64,000 nucleotides of DNA from Janthinobacterium agaricidamnosum (lineage in GTDB: Bacteria; Pseudomonadota; Gammaproteobacteria; Burkholderiales; Burkholderiaceae_D). Below are positions 56,773 to 64,000 of the stretch, piece after piece. The notes below the pieces were generated by a model, which made no database searches, was not told where the DNA came from, and was given only the letters and a program-made list of their open reading frames with translations. The translations under genes were made by a program, and so were the position numbers. The DNA lies in contig NZ_CP033019.1 of NCBI RefSeq assembly GCF_003667705.1, positions 5,208,001-5,272,000 on the forward strand, read 5' to 3'. The number at the start of each line of letters is the position of its first letter. Positions within the stretch are counted from its first letter, which is position 1.

Positions 56773-57255
56773 ATGAGCAAGGAACTCGTCCCCCTCTCCA
56801 CCGCCGTCGGCCTGGCCTTGCAGGCGAAAGGCCTGCTGCTGGCCACGGCCGAATCGTGCACGGGCGGCGGCGTGGCGCAGGCCGTCACCGATATCTCGGG
56901 CTCGAGCGCCTGGTTCGAACGGGGCTTCGTCACCTATTCCAACGGGGCCAAGACCGGCATGCTGGACGTGCCCGCCGAACTGATCGCCGCACACGGCGCC
57001 GTCAGCGAGGAAGTGGCGGCCGCCATGGCGCAAGGCACCCTGGCCCACAGCGAAGCCCAGGTGGCCGTCTCGACCACGGGCATCGCCGGCCCCACGGGCG
57101 GCGTGCCGGGCAAGCCCGTCGGCACCGTCTGCTTCGGCTGGGCCATGGACGGGCGCGTGCAGACGCAGCGGCTGGTGTTCGCGGGCGACCGGCAAGCCGT
57201 GCGCGAGCAGGCGGTGGCGCACGCCTTGCGGGAACTGCTGCGTTTTATTCAGTAG
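56773..57255 (+). CDS. pncC: Nicotinamide-nucleotide amidase (CinA C-terminal domain)
   Basis: 160 aa, single CinA_C domain. LLATAESCTGGGVAQAVTDI, FVTYSNGAKTGMLDVP and STTGIAGPTGGVPGKPVGTV are the signature segments (active-site Ser/Thr and Lys). It deamidates nicotinamide mononucleotide for NAD salvage. GGAG lies before the ATG. It overlaps the convergent diguanylate cyclase gene by 11 nt. Confidence 0.93.
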   Translation: MSKELVPLSTAVGLALQAKGLLLATAESCTGGGVAQAVTDISGSSAWFERGFVTYSNGAKTGMLDVPAELIAAHGAVSEEVAAAMAQGTLAHSEAQVAVSTTGIAGPTGGVPGKPVGTVCFGWAMDGRVQTQRLVFAGDRQAVREQAVAHALRELLRFIQ

Positions 57256-59017
57256 CGCCGGCGATGCAGGCGCGGTCGCGGCCCGCCTGCTTGGCCGCGT
57301 ACAGGGCGCTGTCGGCGCGCATCAGCAATTCATGGCGGCCGGCGCCGTGGCGCGGATATTCGGCAATACCGGCCGAAAAGGTGCAGCCCGTCAAGCTGTG
57401 CGGCGCCTGCTGGATCAGCAGCTGGCGGTAGCGCGCGGCGATATCGTCGATCTTGTGCGCGGCGATGAGGCTGTCGGCTTCGCGCAACAGCAGGCAGAAT
57501 TCCTCGCCGCCATAGCGGCACACCATGTCGCTGCCGCGCAGCTGGCCTTCCACCAGGCGCGCGAACTGGATCAGCACTTCGTCGCCAAAATTATGCCCGT
57601 AAGTGTCGTTGACGCGCTTGAAAAAATCCAGGTCGATGATGGCGATGGCCACGGGCGCATCCGCATCGGCCTCGTGCAGGATGGCATTGAGGCAGGTTTC
57701 AAAATGGCGGCGGTTGTACAAGCCCGTCAGGTGGTCGCGCATGGCCTGTTCCTTCAGGCTGTCCTGCAGGGAATTGACGTGCAGGATCTGGTGCGCCAGT
57801 TCACGGTTCAGGTGCTCGAGCTTGACGTTTTCCGATTCGCGCGCCGCCTGCAGCTCCAGCGCCTTGTCGCGCTCGGCCTTCAGGCTGTGCATTTCCTTTT
57901 CCAGATTGCGCATCAGGCTGCGCGAGGCGCGCGCCGACTTGCTGCTGGCCTCGTACACGGCCTGGAATTGCTGCAGGAAACCGTACGCGGTTTGCCATTC
58001 GCCCAGCTGGGCATTGATGTCGGCCAGGCCGCGCAGGATCTGTTGCTGGTGAAACGGATTGCGCGTCCAGCTCAGCAGGCTGTGCGCCTGCGTCAGCGAG
58101 GCCAGCGCCTGCGCCGTCTGGCCCGCGTGCAAGTCCAGCTTGCCGCGCACCAGCCACGCATGCATCTGCTCCTCCAGGTCCTGGCCCCGGCGCGCATAGT
58201 CTTCGGCCCGCAGCAGCAATTGCAAGGCCTTCTCGGGCTGGCGCAGCAGGATGGCGGCATGGGCGGCGATGCAGAACAGGAAGGCGCGCACGGCCAGGTC
58301 TTCTTCCGGCCACTCGTAAAACGGCTCGACCAGCGCCAGCGCCTCGGCCGGCTTGCCGGTGGCTAATAAACACATGGCCAGGTTGGCCGAAACGATGGTT
58401 TGCTGGTATTTGAGCTTTTGCGTGCCGATGATGTCGAGCGCCTCGACCAGCAGGGGAATGGCGTCTTCATCGTTGCCCAGGTCATGCTGCGAGGACGCCA
58501 GGTTCGACAGGCTGTTGACCCGGTGCGCGGGGCTGCCGAAACGCTCGGCGATGTCGAGCGCCAGCAGGAAATTGCGCGGGCCGTCCTGCGTATCGCCACG
58601 GTTCAGGGCATCGACGCCCAGGCGCGCGTACAGCATGAACTTGTGCAGCGAGTCGGGGATCTGCGCGGCCTGGCTGCGCGCCTGCAGGAAGTGCTGCTCG
58701 GCATCGGCAAAGTCGCCGCGCCGGCTCGCATACGCGCCCTGCAGGGCGGCCACTTCCATGCCCCCTTCCAGGTCGCAGGTCTGCTTGAAATAGTCGCGCA
58801 GACGCTCGCACGACGGCTCCGTTTCGCCCGCATAATAGGACAGCCAGCAATGATTGAGTTCCGCATATGCGCCGCCGCGCGCATACTGTTGTCGTTGCGC
58901 CGCCGCCAGCGCCATCTGCGCCAGCCGGCGTGCCTGGCGGCGGTTGCCGATCAGACAGGACAGGGCTTGCTGATTCAAACGGTCAATGTCGGCTTTATCG
59001 AGACTGGAGATCGGCAC
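57245..59017 (-). CDS. TPR-containing diguanylate cyclase
   Basis: About 590 aa. The first ~370 residues are helical TPR-like repeats (GDFADAEQHFLQARSQAAQ, GDTQDGPRNFLLALDIAERF, GKPAEALALVEPFYEWPEED). A long coiled coil follows, then GGDEF (YGGEEF, 503-507) with intact LYNRRHFETCL and FKRVNDTYGHNFGD. It has no membrane helix, so a cytoplasmic c-di-GMP synthase regulated by protein contact. The start is taken as GTG at 59017, which has GAGG 5 nt upstream. The frame is open to 59122, with ATGs at 59095, 59092 and 59122. Confidence 0.88.
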   Translation of the reverse strand: MPISSLDKADIDRLNQQALSCLIGNRRQARRLAQMALAAAQRQQYARGGAYAELNHCWLSYYAGETEPSCERLRDYFKQTCDLEGGMEVAALQGAYASRRGDFADAEQHFLQARSQAAQIPDSLHKFMLYARLGVDALNRGDTQDGPRNFLLALDIAERFGSPAHRVNSLSNLASSQHDLGNDEDAIPLLVEALDIIGTQKLKYQQTIVSANLAMCLLATGKPAEALALVEPFYEWPEEDLAVRAFLFCIAAHAAILLRQPEKALQLLLRAEDYARRGQDLEEQMHAWLVRGKLDLHAGQTAQALASLTQAHSLLSWTRNPFHQQQILRGLADINAQLGEWQTAYGFLQQFQAVYEASSKSARASRSLMRNLEKEMHSLKAERDKALELQAARESENVKLEHLNRELAHQILHVNSLQDSLKEQAMRDHLTGLYNRRHFETCLNAILHEADADAPVAIAIIDLDFFKRVNDTYGHNFGDEVLIQFARLVEGQLRGSDMVCRYGGEEFCLLLREADSLIAAHKIDDIAARYRQLLIQQAPHSLTGCTFSAGIAEYPRHGAGRHELLMRADSALYAAKQAGRDRACIAGATE

Positions 59018-59229
59018 TGCGTCCTCGTTCACACTCTGGGGTGCATTTTTCACACAAAACTTGCTTTGTATCAATGGTATCCTGATTAACATCATAACCA
59101 GATTCGCGCGCGCGCATGGCATCTTTGCAAAGGATTGTGGTAAAAATGCCAGTCGTGGCCTGGCCGGGCGCCATCGCCGCTGTCACGGATCTTTGATTGT
59201 CACTGACGCAACAACTTGGAGTAGTCGCA

Positions 59230-59958
59230 ATGCAAAACACGGTACATTTCATCCTGCAGGGCAAGGGCGGCATCGGCAAGACCCTCGTCTCGACCCTGCT
59301 GGCCCAGTGGATAGGCGGCAAGGACGACACGCCGCTGCGCTGCTACGACACCGATCAGGAAAACGCCACGTTCTCGCGCTACAAGGCGATGAACGTCAAG
59401 CATGTGCCCGTGATGACGGATGCGCGCAACATCGATCCGAAACGCTTCGACGCGCTGATGATCGATATCCTCGACACGGACGGCAACTGCGTGGTCGACA
59501 ATGGCGCGAACACGTTTTCGCCGCTGATGGGCTACCTGCTGGAAAACGACTGTTTTTCGCTGCTGGAAGAATCGGGCCGCAAGGTGTACATCCACACCAT
59601 CGTCGGCGGCGGCGACACCCTGCACGACACGGCTACGGGTTTTGTCGCGACGGCCCAAGCGACGAAGGTGCCGCTGGTGCTGTGGCAAAACGAACACTTC
59701 GGCCTGCTGCAATCGGCGTCCGGCAAGCAATTCGTCGAATCGCAGTCGTATGCCGACAACCGCGCGCGCGTAAAAGGCAGCATCACTTTGAGCCAGCGCA
59801 ACCCCGACACCTTCGGCGCGGACGTCAAGAAAATGAACACGGCGCGCCTGACGATGCAGGAAGTGCTGCAGAACGACAAGTTCAACATCATGGAAAAGCA
59901 GCGCATCAAGGTCGTCTACCGCGACATCTTCGAACAGCTCGACAAGGTGCAGTGGTAG
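59230..59958 (+). CDS. TraL-like P-loop ATPase (conjugal transfer/ParA type)
   Basis: 242 aa. The deviant Walker A is FILQGKGGIGKTLVSTLLAQ at the N-terminus; CYDTDQENATFSRYKAMNV, IDNGA-like VVDNGANTFSPL and YIHTIVGGGDTLHDTATGF follow. Length and order match RP4/IncP TraL as I recall it, a ParA/MinD-type ATPase of the transfer region. Only traL- and traM-like genes are present here, with no relaxase, coupling protein or mating-pair genes. It may have been co-opted for another role. It is followed immediately by the TraM-like gene. Confidence 0.75.
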   Translation: MQNTVHFILQGKGGIGKTLVSTLLAQWIGGKDDTPLRCYDTDQENATFSRYKAMNVKHVPVMTDARNIDPKRFDALMIDILDTDGNCVVDNGANTFSPLMGYLLENDCFSLLEESGRKVYIHTIVGGGDTLHDTATGFVATAQATKVPLVLWQNEHFGLLQSASGKQFVESQSYADNRARVKGSITLSQRNPDTFGADVKKMNTARLTMQEVLQNDKFNIMEKQRIKVVYRDIFEQLDKVQW

Positions 59959-60312
59959 ATGGACCGGCACACTCTGCGCAGCCACGTGTTCGACAAGACG
60001 GGCATCAAGGTCGACGTCGACGACCCGATATTCGCCCTCGTGGCGCTGAACGAAGCCGTGCTGGCGGACACCGTCGAGCGCCAGCTGGCCCTGCTGGACG
60101 CCGCCACGCAGGCGCTGGCGGCGCAGGCGCGCGCCACGGGCGGCTTGCCGCCCGAACCGGCCGCAGCCATGCCGCAGCCCATGCAGCAAGCGCCCGGGCC
60201 TGTCCCCCTTTTTACGCCGCGCGAATGGCGTTTGCTGGGCGCGGCGGCCATCGTCTCGCTCGCCTGCGCGCTGCTGGTGCTGGGCGGCGCGGCCCTGCTG
60301 TATCAACCGTAG
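59959..60312 (+). CDS. TraM-like membrane protein (partner of TraL)
   Basis: 117 aa. The ATG directly follows the TAG of the traL-like gene. The start HTLRSHVFDKTGIKVDVDDP and IFALVALNEAVL fit IncP TraM's N-terminal pattern. A Gln/Ala-rich helix follows, then a proline-rich linker and one C-terminal membrane helix (VSLACALLVLGGAALLY). The pairing with TraL supports the identity; function outside conjugation is unknown. Confidence 0.65.
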   Translation: MDRHTLRSHVFDKTGIKVDVDDPIFALVALNEAVLADTVERQLALLDAATQALAAQARATGGLPPEPAAAMPQPMQQAPGPVPLFTPREWRLLGAAAIVSLACALLVLGGAALLYQP

Positions 60313-60390
60313 CACCGACCGTAGCACCATCGCGCTGGGCCAGCCACGAGCGGGCCGCAGCGTCTTCCCCACCCTAGCCTGGAAGCATGC

Positions 60391-63204
60391 ATGAAACCGA
60401 TCAAATTGCTGGCCATTCCCGCCCTGATGCTGTCGCTGTACGGCGCCCCGCTCACGCTCGCCCACGCCGCCGGCGCCGCTGCCGCGACGGCAGCCACGGC
60501 CGTGCCCAATGTCGCCTACGAAAAATACACCTTGCCGAACGGCCTCGACGTGATCCTCGTGGAAGACCATAAATTGCCCGTCACGGCCGTCAACATCTGG
60601 TACCACGTGGGACCGGCGAATGAAGCGCCGGGCCTGACGGGCTTTGCCCATCTGTTCGAGCACATGATGTTTGCCGCCACCAAGCACGTGCCGCGCGGCA
60701 TGGCCGACCAGTTGCTCGAAGGCGCGGGCGCCACCGATTCGAACGGCAGCACGGATTTTGACCGCACCAATTATTTCGACACGGTGCCGTCGAACCAGCT
60801 GGAACTGGCCCTGTGGGCCCATTCCGACCGCATGGGCTATCTGCTCGACGTCCTCGACCAGACGGCGCTGACGAACCAGCAGGACGTGGTGCGCAACGAG
60901 CGCCGCCAGAGCGTGGAAAACGCGCCCTACGGCATCGTGCAGGAAGCCCTGTACCACCAGCTGTTCCCGAAGAGCCACCCGTATTACGCCAGCGTCATCG
61001 GTTCGCACGCGGACATCCAGAACGCGAAACTGGCCGACATCAAGGAATTCTTCACCAAATACTATGGTCCCAACAATGCCAGCCTGGTGATCGCGGGCGA
61101 CATCGACAAGGCCAAGACCAAGGAACTGGTCAATAAATACTTCGGCAGCTTCAAGAGCGGCCCCGCCGTGGCCAAGCCCGACGTCGTGACGCCGCCCATC
61201 ACGCAGGAGCGCCGCATCGTGGTGCAGGACCGGGTCGAGCTGCCGCGCGTCTTCATGGCCTGGCTGACGCCGTCCGCCTATGCCAAGGACGATGCGGAAC
61301 TGTCGATGGCCGCGCAGATACTGGCCGGCGGCAAGTCCAGCCGTTTATATAAATCGCTGGTGTACGACAAGCAGATCGCGCAGGACGTGGGCGCCAACCA
61401 GAGCTCGAACGCCCTCACCTCCGTGTTCACCCTCGACGTGACGGCGCGCCCCGGCCACCAGCCCGAGGAAATCGAGCAAGCCATGCAGGCGGAGCTGGAG
61501 CAATTGCGCGCCCAGGGGCCCAGCGAGAAGGAAATCGAACGGGCCCGCAACAGCATCGAAACAGCCATGCTGAGCCAGGTGGAAAAAGTGGGTGGCAATG
61601 CCAACATGATGAACCAGTACAACCAGTACCTGGGCGACCCCGGCTACCTGGGCAAGGATATCGAGCGCTACCGCCAGGTGACGGCGGCCGGCGTGCAGCG
61701 CGCCGTCGACACCTACCTGAAAAACCAGGCGCGCGTGGTCGTGTATGGAGTACCGGGCAAGCCGGACCTGGGTCCGGAAGTGGCGACGCCGGCGCCGGGC
61801 AAGGTCAAGCCGGCGCCAGGCACGGCCATCAACGCGGACGAGCCATGGCGCAACGCGGTGCCGAAGGCCGGTCCCGCGCCGAAGATCGTGCTGCCGCAAG
61901 CGACCTCCTTCACCCTGAGCAATGGCTTGACCGTGATCCACAACTACAACCCGGCCGTGCCGCTCGTGTCCAGCCAGCTGGTCATCAAGAGCGGTTCGGG
62001 CGCCAATCCGCTGGCGCAGCCGGGCTTGTCGGGCTTTACGGCGCAATTGCTGCAGGAAGGGACCAGTACGCGCAGCGCGCCGCAGATAGCCGATGACGTG
62101 GCGCAACTCGGTGCTTTTCTGGGCACGGGTTCCGGCGCTGATGCCTCGTTCGCCCAGCTGACGTCGCTGAAAACCACCTTCCCGCAAGCGCTCGACGTGC
62201 TGGCCGACGTGGTCCAGCACCCGCAATTCCCGCAAGAAGAGGTGGAACGCCAGCGCGCCAGCCGCATCGGCGAACTGGCGCAGCAGCGCGAAAACGCGGC
62301 GGCCGTGGCGGCCCGCGTGGAAGCGGCCGCCCTGTACGGTCCGCAGCATCCGTACGGCACCATCCAGCTGGGCACGGAAGCGGCCCTGAAAGCCACCAGC
62401 CGCGCCGACCTGCAGGCGTTCTGGCAGCAGCATTACGTGCCCAACAATGCGGCGCTGATCGTCTCGGGCGACATCGATGCGGCGCAATTGAAGGCACTGG
62501 CCGAAGCCAAGTTCGGCGGCTGGAAGGCGGGTACGGTGGCGCCGTCCGTGACGGCGGCGCCGGCCACGACGAAAGCCAGGCTGATCCTCGTCGACAAGCC
62601 GGGCGCGCCGCAGACGGCCGTGCGCCTGTCGACCATCGCCGTGGCCCGCGCGACACCCGACTATGCGCCGCTGCAAGTGATGAACGCGGCGCTGGGCGGC
62701 TTGTTTACGAGTCGGCTAAGCAATAACCTGCGCGAAGAGAAGGGCTACACGTATGGCGTGCGCTCGCAATTCCAGTACCGCAGCCAGCCGGGACCGTTCT
62801 CGATCGCGGCCGGCGTGCGCACCGACGTGACGGGCGCGGCCGTGTCGGAAACCTTCAAGGAAATCCGCGCCATGATGGCCAAACCCTTGACGGCCAAGGA
62901 ATTGTCGAATGCGCGCAATTCGCAGGTGCTGTCCCTGCCGGGCCAGTTCGAGACGAATGCCAGCATCAGCGCCAGCATGGCCAACACGTATATCTACGGC
63001 CTGGGCCTCGACTATTACGCGACCTTGCCGCAGCGCTTTGCGGGTGTGACGGACAAGCAGGTGCAGCAGGTGGCCAAAAAATACCTGCAGCCGGAAAAGC
63101 TGATCGTCATCGGCGTGGGCGACCGGGCGAAGATCGCGCCGCAGTTGAGCAAGCTGAAACTGGCGCCCGTGGAACTGCGCGATGCGGAGGGTAACGTCAA
63201 ATAA
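60391..63204 (+). CDS. M16 family zinc metallopeptidase, exported
   Basis: 937 aa. Signal peptide MKPIKLLAIPALMLSLYGAP, cleaved near AHA. The first M16 domain has the inverted zinc motif HLFEH (H87, E90, H91) and a distal Glu in VRNERRQSVENAPYG. The second half (from ~520) repeats the fold (FTLSNGLTVIHNYNPAVPLV) without the motif, as in two-domain pitrilysin-like enzymes. Periplasmic protein/peptide degradation is likely. It lies 78 nt after the TraM-like gene. It ends 2 nt before the convergent next stop. Confidence 0.93.
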   Translation: MKPIKLLAIPALMLSLYGAPLTLAHAAGAAAATAATAVPNVAYEKYTLPNGLDVILVEDHKLPVTAVNIWYHVGPANEAPGLTGFAHLFEHMMFAATKHVPRGMADQLLEGAGATDSNGSTDFDRTNYFDTVPSNQLELALWAHSDRMGYLLDVLDQTALTNQQDVVRNERRQSVENAPYGIVQEALYHQLFPKSHPYYASVIGSHADIQNAKLADIKEFFTKYYGPNNASLVIAGDIDKAKTKELVNKYFGSFKSGPAVAKPDVVTPPITQERRIVVQDRVELPRVFMAWLTPSAYAKDDAELSMAAQILAGGKSSRLYKSLVYDKQIAQDVGANQSSNALTSVFTLDVTARPGHQPEEIEQAMQAELEQLRAQGPSEKEIERARNSIETAMLSQVEKVGGNANMMNQYNQYLGDPGYLGKDIERYRQVTAAGVQRAVDTYLKNQARVVVYGVPGKPDLGPEVATPAPGKVKPAPGTAINADEPWRNAVPKAGPAPKIVLPQATSFTLSNGLTVIHNYNPAVPLVSSQLVIKSGSGANPLAQPGLSGFTAQLLQEGTSTRSAPQIADDVAQLGAFLGTGSGADASFAQLTSLKTTFPQALDVLADVVQHPQFPQEEVERQRASRIGELAQQRENAAAVAARVEAAALYGPQHPYGTIQLGTEAALKATSRADLQAFWQQHYVPNNAALIVSGDIDAAQLKALAEAKFGGWKAGTVAPSVTAAPATTKARLILVDKPGAPQTAVRLSTIAVARATPDYAPLQVMNAALGGLFTSRLSNNLREEKGYTYGVRSQFQYRSQPGPFSIAAGVRTDVTGAAVSETFKEIRAMMAKPLTAKELSNARNSQVLSLPGQFETNASISASMANTYIYGLGLDYYATLPQRFAGVTDKQVQQVAKKYLQPEKLIVIGVGDRAKIAPQLSKLKLAPVELRDAEGNVK

Positions 63205-63206
63205 GA

Positions 63207-63626
63207 CTAGCGGCGCTTGAACAGCGCCAGCTTGTCGATGAACGCCGCCACGGCCACCCCGGCCGTGTAGGCGATCAAATCACCCCAGCCGAAGGTGGAA
63301 CCGAGCACCAGGTGCCCCAGCGGATGCGCGCGCAGCGCGACGAGCCAGGGCATCTGGACCAGCTGGCCGAATTCCACGGCAAAGCAGATCAGCAGCGCAG
63401 TCAGCGCCAGCTGCCACGTGCGCATGCGCGTGGCGAAGATACCCAGCGCAAAGACGATCATCATGGCCCACAGGGCGTCGCCCGGATACTTGCCGAGCGC
63501 GGCGGGGAGGAATTGGGGATAGGCGCGCGAGGCCAGGCCCAGCGCGATGACAGCCACGGTTGCGCCCACCTGCAGCAGGCGGCGGCGTTCAGGTTTTACC
63601 AGGAACATATTTCCATTCAAAGGCAC
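63207..63626 (-). CDS. VanZ/DUF2809-like membrane protein
   Basis: 139 aa, four hydrophobic helices. The pattern ALGLASRAYPQFLPAALGKY, PGDALWAMMIVFALG, VEFGQLVQMPWLVALRAHPL and FGWGDLIAYTAGVA fits DUF2809, related to VanZ. Function unknown. The start is GTG at 63626; the in-frame ATG at 63608 is an alternative. Confidence 0.8.
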   Translation of the reverse strand: MPLNGNMFLVKPERRRLLQVGATVAVIALGLASRAYPQFLPAALGKYPGDALWAMMIVFALGIFATRMRTWQLALTALLICFAVEFGQLVQMPWLVALRAHPLGHLVLGSTFGWGDLIAYTAGVAVAAFIDKLALFKRR

Positions 63627-63697
63627 AATACGGGCCGAACCATTGCGGCCCGTCCGATATTGTACTGCGCGGCCGTGTCCGCCTGCAGCCTATCGCA

Positions 63698-64000
63698 TCA
63701 AGCCAGGTCGACATGCTGCGCCAGAAAGTCGAGAAAAACGCGCACGCGCAGCGGCACGTGCCCGCCCTGCCCCACGAAGACGGCATGCACGTCTTCGCTG
63801 TCGCCGGGGTTGAACGCTTCCAGCACGGCCTGCAATCGGCCCGCCGCGATATCGGCGCGCACCTGGAACGCCGCTAGGCGCGCCAGTCCCAGTCCCGCCA
63901 GCGCCAGTTGCCGCAAGGCTTCGCCATCGCTGGCCTGCGCATTGCCAACGACGGGCACGACGATGTCGCCCTCGGGCAGGCGCAGCGGCCAGCCCGAGCG
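63698..64000 (-). CDS. LysR family transcriptional regulator, C-terminal part (cut by window edge)
   Basis: About 100 residues of the effector-binding domain, continuing past 64000. ASDGEALRQLALAGLGLARL, AAGRLQAVLEAFNPGDSEDV and LRVRVFLDFLAQHVDLA are the usual end of a LysR protein. The DNA-binding half and the start lie outside the window. Confidence 0.85.
   Translation of the reverse strand, partial: RSGWPLRLPEGDIVVPVVGNAQASDGEALRQLALAGLGLARLAAFQVRADIAAGRLQAVLEAFNPGDSEDVHAVFVGQGGHVPLRVRVFLDFLAQHVDLA

Overview
The window is GC-rich bacterial chromosome with dense, short-spaced genes. Gene content and protein style point to a betaproteobacterium of the Oxalobacteraceae (Janthinobacterium/Massilia/Duganella type). 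The pointers are a HutF/HutG-type histidine pathway, a PEP-CTERM protein, a trxA-rho-rpmE2 neighbourhood, DNA polymerase II, NADP-malic enzyme MaeB, and many two-component and c-di-GMP genes. The genus is an inference; there is no rRNA in the window.

Layout. 0-2.3 kb: DMT transporter, GNAT enzyme and two small proteins. 2.3-11.2 kb: a minus-strand histidine-utilisation operon hutU-hutH-hutG-hutF-hutD-hutI plus a fused binding-protein/permease ABC gene. It is driven by a promoter whose 17-bp spacer is a HutC-type operator. The repressor hutC lies 7 kb beyond the end of the operon, beside ada. 11.3-13.6 kb: YtcJ-like amidohydrolase and a GNAT enzyme. 13.75-16.8 kb: the most unusual locus, a predicted HExxH zinc-metalloprotease toxin with a transthyretin-like segment of the type VI secretion kind, followed by four tandem paralogous exported proteins that look like its immunity set. 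16.8-21.2 kb: MscS channel, an Oxygenase-NA/Ada alkylation-repair pair, hutC. 21.2-28.2 kb: a large palindromic repeat, hybrid sensor kinase and response regulator, trxA, rho, a paired-hairpin repeat, rpmE2.

28.3-38.2 kb: glycosyltransferase, PEP-CTERM choice-of-anchor A protein, acyl-CoA synthetase, polB, FabMG-like protein, SDR and tRNA-Leu(CAA). 38.3-44.3 kb: NnrU, an orphan Imm10-like protein, GNAT, a degenerate M56 peptidase, a HIRAN-like protein, a methyltransferase, a universal stress protein behind two FNR-type boxes, and a membrane protein. 44.3-51.3 kb: maeB, a SUKH (SMI1/KNR4) protein with an overlapping partner, a CynX-like MFS exporter divergent from a MarR regulator, an unknown gene and thiL. 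51.3-59 kb: a yfiR / hybrid kinase / REC-PAS-GGDEF-EAL-REC operon, pncC and a TPR-GGDEF diguanylate cyclase. 59.2-64 kb: an isolated pair resembling conjugation proteins TraL and TraM, an M16 peptidase, a VanZ/DUF2809-like protein and a truncated LysR regulator.

Themes. Histidine catabolism is a self-contained regulated unit. Interbacterial competition is suggested by the toxin/immunity array and by two orphan immunity-like genes. Sensory and c-di-GMP control is heavy. No CRISPR array, insertion sequence, prophage or rRNA operon was seen. Functions come from reading motifs by eye, with no database search.
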